DNA from: Gallispira sp964526435
Lineage (GTDB): Bacteria; Bacillota; Clostridia; Lachnospirales; CAG-274
Assembly (NCBI GenBank): GCA_964526435.1
Contig: CAZGIC010000012.1
Span: 1 to 31,702, forward strand
Direction: 5' to 3'
DNA length: 31,702 bases
Shown: positions 15,776-23,832 of the stretch, piece after piece
Position numbering within the stretch: the first letter of the stretch is position 1
How the letters are laid out: each line of letters opens with the position of its first letter
Program-made: the position numbers and the translations under genes
The notes under the pieces: model-generated
What the model saw: the letters and a program-made list of their open reading frames with translations, nothing else
Databases searched by the model: none
What the model was told of the DNA's origin: nothing

Positions 15776-16810
15776 ATGTTTAGTAAAGACATTGGTATAG
15801 ATTTAGGTACAGCTAATACCCTTGTATATGTGAGAAACAAAGGTATTGTCATAAACGAACCATCAGTTGTAGCAATCGATACTACTACCAGAGAAGTATT
15901 GGCTGTTGGCAATGATGCTAAGGAAATGATCGGCAGAACGCCTGGTAATATCACCGCTATCAGACCTATGAGAGACGGTGCTATTGCAGATTATGCTGTA
16001 ACTGAGGCTATGCTCAAGTATTTTATTACAAAAGCTTATCCCCAAAATCCATTTTCTCCAAAGCCAAGAATAGTTATATGTGTGCCTTCAGGAATTACAC
16101 CGGTTGAAAAGCGTGCAGTTATAGAAGCGGCAGGCGGAGCCGGTGCAAAGGAAAGGCACATTTATATAGTTGAAGAGCCCATGGCAGCCGCCCTCGGTGC
16201 TGATCTGAAAATAGATGAGCCTGCAGGAAACATGATAGTTGATATTGGCGGAGGTACAAGCGAGGTTGCAGTTATATCTCTTGGCGGCATTGTAGCAAGC
16301 CGCTCTGTCAGAATAGCTGGTGATCAGTTTGATAGCTGCATTATTAACTATGTACGCTCTGAATATAAGGTTGAAATCGGAGAAATAACTGCCGAAGAAA
16401 TAAAAATAAATGTCGGCTGTGCATATCTGGATATAAATACAGATGTTAAAGAAATAACTGTAAAAGGCAGAGATCTGGTTACAGGTCTTCCTAAAACTCT
16501 TACTATTAACTCACGTCAGGTCCAGGGTGCTCTTGCAGATTCCTTAGACATTATAGTTGATGCCATAAAACGTACTCTTGAGGACACTCCTCCTGAGCTT
16601 GCGGCAGATATAATGGAAATAGGTATTTATCTGACAGGAGGCGGAGCTTTGTTAAGAGGTCTTGACCGTCTTATAGCTAAAAAAACAGGTATGCCTGTTC
16701 ACATAGCAGAAAATCCTTTGGAATGTGTAGTTAATGGTGTAGGAAAAATAATTGATGATGTCGATATAGTCAACAAATTGACTTCCAGCGACAAAAAAAC
16801 ATTAGCATAA
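15776..16810 (+). CDS. mreB: Rod shape-determining actin homologue MreB
   Basis: MreB is the cytoskeletal ATPase that organises lateral wall synthesis at the membrane. The 344-residue protein starts MFSKDIGIDLGTANTLVYV and has the actin-fold phosphate motifs GTANT and DIGGGTSEVAV and the adenosine motif GIYLTGGGALL. The ATG at 15776 follows a GGAGG site; longer frames upstream lack one. It heads the elongasome cluster and is separated from mreC by 75 bp with no visible terminator. Confidence 0.97.
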   Translation: MFSKDIGIDLGTANTLVYVRNKGIVINEPSVVAIDTTTREVLAVGNDAKEMIGRTPGNITAIRPMRDGAIADYAVTEAMLKYFITKAYPQNPFSPKPRIVICVPSGITPVEKRAVIEAAGGAGAKERHIYIVEEPMAAALGADLKIDEPAGNMIVDIGGGTSEVAVISLGGIVASRSVRIAGDQFDSCIINYVRSEYKVEIGEITAEEIKINVGCAYLDINTDVKEITVKGRDLVTGLPKTLTINSRQVQGALADSLDIIVDAIKRTLEDTPPELAADIMEIGIYLTGGGALLRGLDRLIAKKTGMPVHIAENPLECVVNGVGKIIDDVDIVNKLTSSDKKTLA

Positions 16811-16885
16811 TGAAATACAGCAAGTCTTTCAGTCAGGCTATGACGCTGCATTTTCATACAAAGTATACTGAAAAGGTATGATGTT

Positions 16886-17740
16886 GTGAACAAGAAGTTT
16901 AAAGTTGTTTTCATTACATTAGCCGTGGTTTCCGTTGGATGTGCAGGATTTTCATATAACAGAAGTTCTCCCACAATTGCGGAAAATGCTTTCGGCTATA
17001 TAATAACCCCTCTTCAGTCCTTTAATATCAGTATACCGGACTGGTTTGGCGGTATTGCAAACTATTTCAAAGGCATAAGCAGTTTAGATGCCGAAAACAA
17101 AGAGCTGAAAGCTGAGCTTCTTGAAGCCAGAGCAGAGCTTAACCGCTTAAAACTGGTAGAAAACGAAAACATTCAGCTTGAAGCTTTAGTAGAACTTCAG
17201 CAGGACTATTCTCAGTACTCCACAATAGGTGCAAAAGTCATAGCAAAAGATCCGGGCAATTGGTTCAGTTCTTTTATTATAGACAAAGGCACAAACTACG
17301 GTCTGGAAAAAAATATGGTAGTTATGAATGAAGACGGTCTTGTTGGAAAAATAAGTGAATGTGGATATAACTACTCTAAAGTAGTCTCAATAATAAATGA
17401 CACCGATGCAGTCAGTGCCGAAAGCCTGAGAACAAACGACATCGGTTATGTAGTGGCAGATTTTTCGGGAGAGGCAAAATGTAAAATGCAGTATTCCGAT
17501 GTAAGTGCCGATATTTTAGTAGGTGATGAAATTGTAACTTCTCACCTCAGTGAAATTTTCCCTGAAGGTATAAGCATTGGACATGTAAGCGAACTCACTG
17601 TAGATTCACAAACATCAATGCATTATGCTATTATAGAACCATCTGTAGATTTTTCTAAACTTAAATACGTTTTGGTTCTTGACACCTCTTTTGAAAAAGA
17701 ATTTATTGAAAACACGACAACAGAGAGTGAGGAACAATAA
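16886..17740 (+). CDS. mreC: Rod shape-determining protein MreC
   Basis: MreC is the extracytoplasmic scaffold that links MreB/MreD to PBP2. The 284-residue protein has an N-terminal membrane helix (about residues 5-22), a coiled coil (about 68-108; ENKELKAELLEARAELNRLK) and a C-terminal beta-barrel region containing NWFSSFIIDKGTNYGLEKNMVV. The start is GTG (AAAAGG 9 nt upstream), since nearby ATG codons are out of frame and quickly stopped. It is 3 bp from mreD. Confidence 0.95.
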   Translation: MNKKFKVVFITLAVVSVGCAGFSYNRSSPTIAENAFGYIITPLQSFNISIPDWFGGIANYFKGISSLDAENKELKAELLEARAELNRLKLVENENIQLEALVELQQDYSQYSTIGAKVIAKDPGNWFSSFIIDKGTNYGLEKNMVVMNEDGLVGKISECGYNYSKVVSIINDTDAVSAESLRTNDIGYVVADFSGEAKCKMQYSDVSADILVGDEIVTSHLSEIFPEGISIGHVSELTVDSQTSMHYAIIEPSVDFSKLKYVLVLDTSFEKEFIENTTTESEEQ

Positions 17741-17743
17741 AAA

Positions 17744-18253
17744 ATGAGATATGTTTTTTATCTGATTGTTTCAGCATTAATATTTATATTTCAATCAACT
17801 CTCTGTGAATACATAGCAATTGCAGGTATTAAACCTAATTTTATGCTTATTTTTATTGTTTCCATAGCTTTTCTAAAAGGAAACGGTGAAGGTTTGCTTG
17901 CAGGAATAATAATGGGGCTGCTCCATGACTGCTATTTTGGACAGACCATAGGAAGCAACCTGTTTTTATATGGTATAATAGGTTACACTGTAGGCTGCCT
18001 TACAGATAATTTTAACAAAGATAATATTGCAGCACTTGTGTTGCTTACATTTATAGCAACACTCATATATAATCTTGGTTTTTATCTGCTGAATATTATT
18101 TTAAGGGGCTACACTACTTTTAATATATATATCGTTTTGAACATTCTGCCGGAACTTATATACAATACATTATTTGCATTTGTAGTTTATTTTATTATTT
18201 ATACTTTAACCAACAGTTCTTTAAGCAGAATAGGACGCAAACACAGATTTTAA
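17744..18253 (+). CDS. mreD: Rod shape-determining membrane protein MreD
   Basis: This 169-residue integral membrane protein has about five or six hydrophobic helices and the MreD features IKPNFMLIFIVSIAFLKGNGEGLLAGIIMGLLHDCYFG. It works with MreC to activate the PBP2-RodA wall polymerase. It begins 3 bp after mreC and ends 19 bp before the PBP2 gene, clearly in one operon. Confidence 0.93.
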   Translation: MRYVFYLIVSALIFIFQSTLCEYIAIAGIKPNFMLIFIVSIAFLKGNGEGLLAGIIMGLLHDCYFGQTIGSNLFLYGIIGYTVGCLTDNFNKDNIAALVLLTFIATLIYNLGFYLLNIILRGYTTFNIYIVLNILPELIYNTLFAFVVYFIIYTLTNSSLSRIGRKHRF

Positions 18254-18272
18254 TATAGAATGGAATGAAGTT

Positions 18273-20768
18273 ATGAAAGGATTATTGCGGAATATAACAA
18301 AATTGGATAATTACCGATTATATATTATGCATGGAATAATTCTCATTCTGTTTTTTATTCTGGTGCTTAAACTTTTTTCACTTCAGATAGCAAAAGGTGA
18401 ATACTTCAGCCAGGAAGTAAACAACACTACATTGAGAGAAGTGGATGTGGAAGCGGAGCGAGGTACTATATATGACAGGTACGGACGTCCTCTTGCAACA
18501 AATAATACAGCCTATGCTGTCTGCCTTGATCCCAGCGTAGGCGTGGACAATCTTAATACGGTTTTGTACGATTTAATAAACGTACTTGAAAAAAACGGTG
18601 AAAAAATAGTAGAAACACTTCCCATTACATCTTCACTGCCCCATGAGTTTTTATTTGACGGCAGTGAAAATCAGGAAAAAAGATGGAAAGAGAATATGAA
18701 TCTTGACGAAGACTACACAGCAGAGCAATGCTTTAATGAGCTTAAGGAAAGATTTGAAATTGACGACTCTATAGACAACACAATGGCAGGTAAAATACTG
18801 GGGTTAAGATGTGCCCTTTACGAAAAAAGATATTCAAAATATGTACCTGTTACAATTGCCTATGATATTTCCGAAAAAACATTGACAACACTGAGAGAAC
18901 AGGGATCATCTTTTCCCTGTGCCTTTATAGAAAATCAGACCATACGAGAGTATCCCTACGGAAAATATTTTTCTCATATACTTGGATATATAGGAAGTAT
19001 TACCGATGAAGAACTCGAAGAACATTCAAAAGAAGGTTATTCATTAACTGATGTAATTGGCAAGGACGGCATAGAAAAGGCCTATGAATCAGAGCTGAGG
19101 GGAACCAACGGAACTCAGTATATTGAAGTCGACAGCTCCGGAAGAAGAATTACAACTATTGAAAATGAAGGTGTAAGTCCCGTTGCAGGAAATGACGTTT
19201 ACCTTACAGTAGATGCAGAACTGCAAAAGGCAGCCTATGATGCTCTTGAAGATGCCCTTACTGAAGCTCAGCTCAGCAGACTTTCAGGAGGTGACTATGG
19301 GTATAGTGTAAGCGATGTTTTTGAATCAATGATTGAAAGTGACAATATAAGAATAAAAAATATTCTTAACTCACAGGAAGGTACAACCCAGGGAAATATA
19401 AAAAATTATATTCTCTCTCAAAACAGCGAAGCCGCAAATGATCTTGAAGAAGCACGCAGTATATTACTGAAAGGTTATGAAAACGGTTCTGTGTCAGGTT
19501 CACAGCTTTTAATAGCTATGTATGAACAAGGACTTATTACAGATGACGACGGTATAATAACACAGCTTAAATCAGGAACAATAAGTTCTTCGACTGCCCT
19601 TATAGAGAAAATGCGTTCACAGGAAATTACGCCTCAGATGACAGCAATGGATCCCTGTACCGGTTCCGTAGTTGTAAATGATGTAAATTCCGGTGAAGTA
19701 CTTGCAGCAGTAAGTTACCCTTCCTATGACAACAATGAATTAGTAAACAGCTTTAATAGTGAATACTATTTAAGACTGCAAAATGACCCTACAACTCCTA
19801 TGGTAAACAGACCTTATCAGGAGCCAAGAGCTCCCGGCTCAACATTTAAAATGATAACAGCTGCCGCTGCTCTTGAAGAAGGCGTTATAGGACCTAATAC
19901 TACAATATATGACGAAGGTACATTTACAGAAGCAGGAAGACCATATGCCCGCTGCTGGATAGGTTCAGGCAGCGGTTCCCATGGCTATGTAGATGTTTCA
20001 GAAGCTCTTGAAGTTTCATGTAATTATTTCTTCTATACAGTAGCATATAATATGGGGTCAGATGCTATAACAAAACTTAATAACTATATGCGTGCTTTTG
20101 GACTTGATAATCCTACAGGTGTTGAAATATATGAACTTTACGATTCTATGTCGAACTACCCTTCTCGCATATCTTCACCTGAATATAAGGAATATATCAC
20201 AAAGCAGAGATATGAAAATCCGTCATCTTCAGATTTAAACTGGAGTGCCGGAGATACAATAAGAACAGCTATTGGTCAGTCTTACAACAATTACACCGCT
20301 GCCACTCTGGCAAAGTATGTTGCCACTCTGGCAAACGGAGGTACCAGATATAAAAATCACTTTATGAGTAAAATTACCGACTCAGATGGAAATCTTGTAA
20401 CCGAATACAGCGAGGTTATAGAAGAACAAATTTCTCTTAAACAAAGTACTCTTGACGCAATTTTTGAAGGTATGTATCTTGTTACAACAGGTGACAGTGG
20501 AACACTCAGAAATTCATTTACTGATTTCCCTGTTAATGTTGCTGCAAAATCAGGTACGGCTCAGGAATCCAGCTCAAGAAGCGAGCACACAACTTTTGTT
20601 GCCTTTGCACCATATGAATCACCACAGATCTCTGTAGCTGTTATGATACCATATGGCAACGACAGTTCTACAGCTCCCGCTCCTACTGTAGCAAAAGCCG
20701 TAATTTCAAAATATATGCAGCTTGATACCACCATTGAAAACAGAAGTTATAATACTTTAGTACGATAG
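18273..20768 (+). CDS. mrdA: Penicillin-binding protein 2 (elongasome transpeptidase)
   Basis: This class B PBP cross-links lateral-wall peptidoglycan as RodA's partner. The 831-residue protein has an N-terminal membrane anchor (about residues 19-38), a dimerisation domain (AERGTIYDRYGRPLATN at 61-77) and a transpeptidase domain with catalytic Ser523 in PGSTFK, the SCN motif at 582-584 and KSGTA at 759-763. It is longer than E. coli PBP2 because of about 120 extra residues between the dimerisation and catalytic domains (about 333-455), rich in Ser, Glu and Asp. The start is ATG with GGAATGAAG upstream. Confidence 0.95.
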   Translation: MKGLLRNITKLDNYRLYIMHGIILILFFILVLKLFSLQIAKGEYFSQEVNNTTLREVDVEAERGTIYDRYGRPLATNNTAYAVCLDPSVGVDNLNTVLYDLINVLEKNGEKIVETLPITSSLPHEFLFDGSENQEKRWKENMNLDEDYTAEQCFNELKERFEIDDSIDNTMAGKILGLRCALYEKRYSKYVPVTIAYDISEKTLTTLREQGSSFPCAFIENQTIREYPYGKYFSHILGYIGSITDEELEEHSKEGYSLTDVIGKDGIEKAYESELRGTNGTQYIEVDSSGRRITTIENEGVSPVAGNDVYLTVDAELQKAAYDALEDALTEAQLSRLSGGDYGYSVSDVFESMIESDNIRIKNILNSQEGTTQGNIKNYILSQNSEAANDLEEARSILLKGYENGSVSGSQLLIAMYEQGLITDDDGIITQLKSGTISSSTALIEKMRSQEITPQMTAMDPCTGSVVVNDVNSGEVLAAVSYPSYDNNELVNSFNSEYYLRLQNDPTTPMVNRPYQEPRAPGSTFKMITAAAALEEGVIGPNTTIYDEGTFTEAGRPYARCWIGSGSGSHGYVDVSEALEVSCNYFFYTVAYNMGSDAITKLNNYMRAFGLDNPTGVEIYELYDSMSNYPSRISSPEYKEYITKQRYENPSSSDLNWSAGDTIRTAIGQSYNNYTAATLAKYVATLANGGTRYKNHFMSKITDSDGNLVTEYSEVIEEQISLKQSTLDAIFEGMYLVTTGDSGTLRNSFTDFPVNVAAKSGTAQESSSRSEHTTFVAFAPYESPQISVAVMIPYGNDSSTAPAPTVAKAVISKYMQLDTTIENRSYNTLVR

Positions 20769-20834
20769 TTATCACATTTTGTAAAAATATACATTAATTT
20801 TTGGATTTATTTTTCGTAAATTTTATGTATATTG

Positions 20835-20843
20835 TGCTATTAT
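20835..20843 (+). promoter_or_regulatory. Putative extended -10 promoter of minD
   Basis: TG-C-TATTAT (20835-20843) is an extended -10 about 35 bp before the minD ATG, in a 109-bp gap after the PBP2 gene with no visible terminator. No strong -35 accompanies it. The gap is where minC usually sits. Confidence 0.4.
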
Positions 20844-20877
20844 TAGTGTATAAATATATGTACTTAGGAGGATAACA

Positions 20878-21687
20878 ATGAGTGAAGTAATTGTTGTAAC
20901 ATCAGGCAAAGGCGGTGTCGGTAAGACTACCACCTCTGCAAACATTGGCACAGGTCTTGCAATCGCTGGAAAAAAAGTTGTAATGATTGATGCCGATATA
21001 GGACTTCGTAATCTGGATGTGGTGATGGGTCTTGAAAACAGGATAATTTATGACCTCGTTCAGGTTATTGAAGGATCCTGCCGTCTGAAACAGGCATTAG
21101 TAAGAGATAAACGCTATGAGGGACTTTATCTTCTGCCTGCTGCTCAGACACGGGATAAAACTTCTGTTACTCCCGAACAAATGCAAAAACTTTGTGACAG
21201 TATTAAGGAAGAAGGCTTTGACTATATTATTATAGACTGCCCTGCGGGAATTGAACAGGGATTTAAAAATGCTATAGCAGCTGCTGACAAAGCAATTGTT
21301 GTAACAACACCTGAAATTTCCGCAGTGCGTGACGCTGACAGAATAATAGGTATGCTTGAATCAAACGGACTTTTAAATTCAACTCTTATTTTAAACAGAA
21401 TAAGAGTTGATATGGTTGCCAGCAATGAAATGATGTCACTTGAAGATGTTGAAGAAATACTTGCAATTGACACACTTGGCATAATCCCTGATGATAAAAG
21501 CATAATAATATCAACAAACAAAGGGGAACCTGCAATTGCAAATGAAAATTCTCTTGCAGGTGAAGCTTACAGAAATATTGTCAGGCGAATAATGGGAGAA
21601 AATGTTCCTCTTATGGATATTATGCCCCATGCCGGAACAAGCCTTATTAATAAACTGTTTAGCTGGATACGCAGAGAAAAGGAGTGA
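20878..21687 (+). CDS. minD: Septum site-determining ATPase MinD
   Basis: MinD is a membrane-binding ATPase that positions the division inhibitor MinC. The 269-residue protein has the deviant Walker A KGGVGKTTT (residues 11-19), the IDADIGLRNLD switch motif and YIIIDCPAGIEQG. Its C-terminal amphipathic helix (LINKLFSWIRREKE) is the membrane-targeting sequence. The start is ATG with AGGAGGA 6-7 nt upstream. It is co-transcribed with minE, but no minC precedes it. Confidence 0.97.
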   Translation: MSEVIVVTSGKGGVGKTTTSANIGTGLAIAGKKVVMIDADIGLRNLDVVMGLENRIIYDLVQVIEGSCRLKQALVRDKRYEGLYLLPAAQTRDKTSVTPEQMQKLCDSIKEEGFDYIIIDCPAGIEQGFKNAIAAADKAIVVTTPEISAVRDADRIIGMLESNGLLNSTLILNRIRVDMVASNEMMSLEDVEEILAIDTLGIIPDDKSIIISTNKGEPAIANENSLAGEAYRNIVRRIMGENVPLMDIMPHAGTSLINKLFSWIRREKE

Positions 21688-21691
21688 TATT

Positions 21692-21925
21692 ATGAATAAT
21701 AATAACTCCCCGGGAGCAATAGCAAAGGACAGACTAAAATATTTGATCTTAAAAGACAGAGTATCCTGTACTGATGAAACTCTTGATATGATAAAACAGG
21801 ACGTAATAAAAACAATATCAAATTACATAGATATTGACAGGTACTCTGTCAGACTGTCCCTTGAACAGGATATCAAAAACAATAAAAATATAACATATAT
21901 CAATATTAAAGCACCAATTAAATAA
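21692..21925 (+). CDS. minE: Cell division topological specificity factor MinE
   Basis: MinE stimulates MinD ATPase and drives Min oscillation. The 77-residue protein has the MinD-interacting segment AKDRLKYLILKDR (residues 12-24), then a topological specificity domain. It is slightly shorter than typical MinE of about 88 residues. The ATG at 21692 follows AAAGGAGTGAT, 4 bp after the minD stop; a longer upstream frame overlaps minD and is not real. Confidence 0.9.
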   Translation: MNNNNSPGAIAKDRLKYLILKDRVSCTDETLDMIKQDVIKTISNYIDIDRYSVRLSLEQDIKNNKNITYINIKAPIK

Positions 21926-21945
21926 GAAGACAGGATGACTATTAA

Positions 21946-23061
21946 ATGCGCAGGAAAATTTACAGCCTAGACTATGTACTTATATTTTTTGTCTTAGTAG
22001 TATCAATAATAGGTATTATTACAATAGGAAGTACAACACAGATAAATGTCAACGGAATAGAAGGTAATTTTTTAAATCAGATACTCTGGCTTATTACCGG
22101 AATATTTCTTATGATTTTTTTCACATTCTGGGACTATAAAAAAATCGCAAAACTTTATATTCCCATTTATCTTTTTAATTTACTCCTTCTTATACTTGTA
22201 CTTTTAATAGGAAGTGAAGACAGGGGAGTTCGCCGCTGGATATTTGGTATTCAGCCTTCCGAGTTTGCAAAAATATTTACTATAATTTATTTGTCAAAAC
22301 TTGTTGACAAATTTAAAGAAAAGATTAATAATATAAGTATAGTAGCACTTCTTGCTGTTGCTGTAATTATACCTGTAGCACTTATTAAAATGCAGCCTTC
22401 TTTATCTGCAAGTATGGTTTTGCTTGCTATATTTATTACAGAAATGTTTATGGGCAATATAGGCTCAAGGTATATTAAAATTGCTTTAATTATAGTAATT
22501 CCTGCAATTATAGTTGTATATTTTGATGCTATAAGCTCAGAACACAGAATACTTAGCTTATTCATGAGTGATTATCAGATTTCAAGAATAGTTGAGTATA
22601 TCAATTCAGACTTTTCAAGTCCTGATTTCTATCAAACCAAAAATTCAATCTGGGCAATAGGTTCAGGACAGCTTACAGGTAAAGGTCTGTTTAAGGGCAC
22701 AATAAATCAGCTCAGCTATCTTCCTGATTCCCACAATGACTTTATTTTTTCTGTCATAGGTGAAGAATTTGGATTTATCGGCTGTCTTATTGTACTCATA
22801 TTTATGTTTGTAATTATAAGCAGATGTATTAATATTGCTATTAATGCGGAGGATTTTTTGGGGACACTTATAGCCGGAGGTGTGGCAGGAATGATAGCCT
22901 TTCAGACCTTCGTTAACGTAGGCGTTGCTACCGGTCTTTTGCCTAACACAGGTATGCCCTTTCCTTTCTTAAGCTATGGCGGCAGTTCTATGTGGGCTAA
23001 TATGATTGCTATAGGATTAGTATTAAATGTGGGTATAACAAGACAAAAAAATATTTTTTAG
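21946..23061 (+). CDS. rodA: SEDS glycosyltransferase RodA
   Basis: RodA polymerises peptidoglycan glycan strands in the elongasome with PBP2. The 371-residue protein has about ten membrane helices, the GVRRWIFGIQPSEFAKI motif after the third or fourth helix, the SYLPDSHNDFIFSVIGEEFGFIG loop with the conserved Asp, and the C-terminal NTGMPFPFLSYGGSSM signature. Its place in the mre-min cluster favours RodA over FtsW. AGGATG lies 8 nt before the ATG. Confidence 0.94.
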   Translation: MRRKIYSLDYVLIFFVLVVSIIGIITIGSTTQINVNGIEGNFLNQILWLITGIFLMIFFTFWDYKKIAKLYIPIYLFNLLLLILVLLIGSEDRGVRRWIFGIQPSEFAKIFTIIYLSKLVDKFKEKINNISIVALLAVAVIIPVALIKMQPSLSASMVLLAIFITEMFMGNIGSRYIKIALIIVIPAIIVVYFDAISSEHRILSLFMSDYQISRIVEYINSDFSSPDFYQTKNSIWAIGSGQLTGKGLFKGTINQLSYLPDSHNDFIFSVIGEEFGFIGCLIVLIFMFVIISRCINIAINAEDFLGTLIAGGVAGMIAFQTFVNVGVATGLLPNTGMPFPFLSYGGSSMWANMIAIGLVLNVGITRQKNIF

Positions 23062-23071
23062 GGGTGATTAA

Positions 23072-23494
23072 ATGAACATAGCTTTAGTTGCAAATGACAG
23101 TAAAAAAACTTTAATGGAAAATTTATGTATTGCATACAGACATATACTTATTAAACATGACTTGTATGCAACAGGCACAACAGGTCTGCTCATTGAGGAT
23201 ACCTCAAGCCTGCCTATACATAAATATTTAGCCGGGGATCTGGGCGGCGAACAACAGCTTGCTTCTCAGATAAGCAATAATGAAATTGATTTGGTAATTT
23301 TTTTAAGGGATACATCTTACCCGCCAAAACATCCTACAACAGGTGCAGCCGACTTTAGCTCAGCCCTCAGGTTATGCGATATGCACAACATACCTTTGGC
23401 AACTAATCTTGCAACAGCTGAAGCTCTTCTTCTTGCTCTTGACAGAGGAGATCTTGACTGGCGTAATCTTGTGAGAAATGACAACAATTTATGA
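23072..23494 (+). CDS. mgsA: Methylglyoxal synthase, divergent active site
   Basis: MgsA converts dihydroxyacetone phosphate to methylglyoxal, a bypass used when phosphate is short. The 140-residue protein has YATGTTG (phosphate site), GGEQQ and the catalytic Asp in NNEIDLVIFLRD (E. coli Asp71 equivalent). Two changes stand out. The usual AHD near the N-terminus is AND (E. coli His19 to Asn). The conserved HEPD loop has become KHPTTGAAD, about four residues longer, displacing the Asp101 equivalent. The start is ATG with GGGGTGAT. It overlaps the next gene by 4 bp. The location after rodA matches other Clostridia; activity is less certain than identity. Confidence 0.88.
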   Translation: MNIALVANDSKKTLMENLCIAYRHILIKHDLYATGTTGLLIEDTSSLPIHKYLAGDLGGEQQLASQISNNEIDLVIFLRDTSYPPKHPTTGAADFSSALRLCDMHNIPLATNLATAEALLLALDRGDLDWRNLVRNDNNL

Positions 23495-23757
23495 TAAATA
23501 AACTATATTTTTACTATTATATATTTATTAATTTTATTTTGTTCATACTTATGGGCATCGATAAATTTAGCGCAAAACTTCATAAATGGAGAATTAAAGA
23601 AGCCACACTTTTATCAATTTCTTTATTGGGAGGCGGATTGGGTGGCTTTTTAGCTATGTTTGTTTTTCACCATAAAATAAGAAAAAAATACTTTACTGTT
23701 ATCTTTTTATTTTCAATACTTACACATATCATAATTTACATTCTGATAAAAAAATAA
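23491..23757 (+). CDS. DUF1294 small membrane protein
   Basis: This 88-residue protein has about three hydrophobic helices and the DUF1294 pattern: MGIDKFSAKLHKWRIKEATLLSISLLGGGLGGFLAMFVFHHKIRKKYF. The start overlaps the mgsA stop (ATGA). The function is unknown in the family. It ends inside the left arm of a terminator. Confidence 0.85.
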   Translation: MINKLYFYYYIFINFILFILMGIDKFSAKLHKWRIKEATLLSISLLGGGLGGFLAMFVFHHKIRKKYFTVIFLFSILTHIIIYILIKK

Positions 23758-23787
23758 GAGGTAACACACATATTGCACCTCTTATTT
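23752..23787. terminator. Bidirectional terminator between DUF1294 and kinase genes
   Basis: AAATAAGAGGT (23752-23762) pairs perfectly with ACCTCTTATTT (23777-23787) over a 14-nt loop, with A-rich left and T-rich right flanks. It includes the DUF1294 stop codon and lies between convergent genes. Confidence 0.75.
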
Positions 23788-23832
23788 AAGTTCTATACTT
23801 TCTGATAAAAAGACTGTCCCGCTTAAATAACT

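Noticed and set aside
21602..21691. Upstream extension of minE by 30 codons
   Set aside because: It lies inside minD in another frame; the ATG at 21692 follows a strong ribosome site and gives a normal MinE start.
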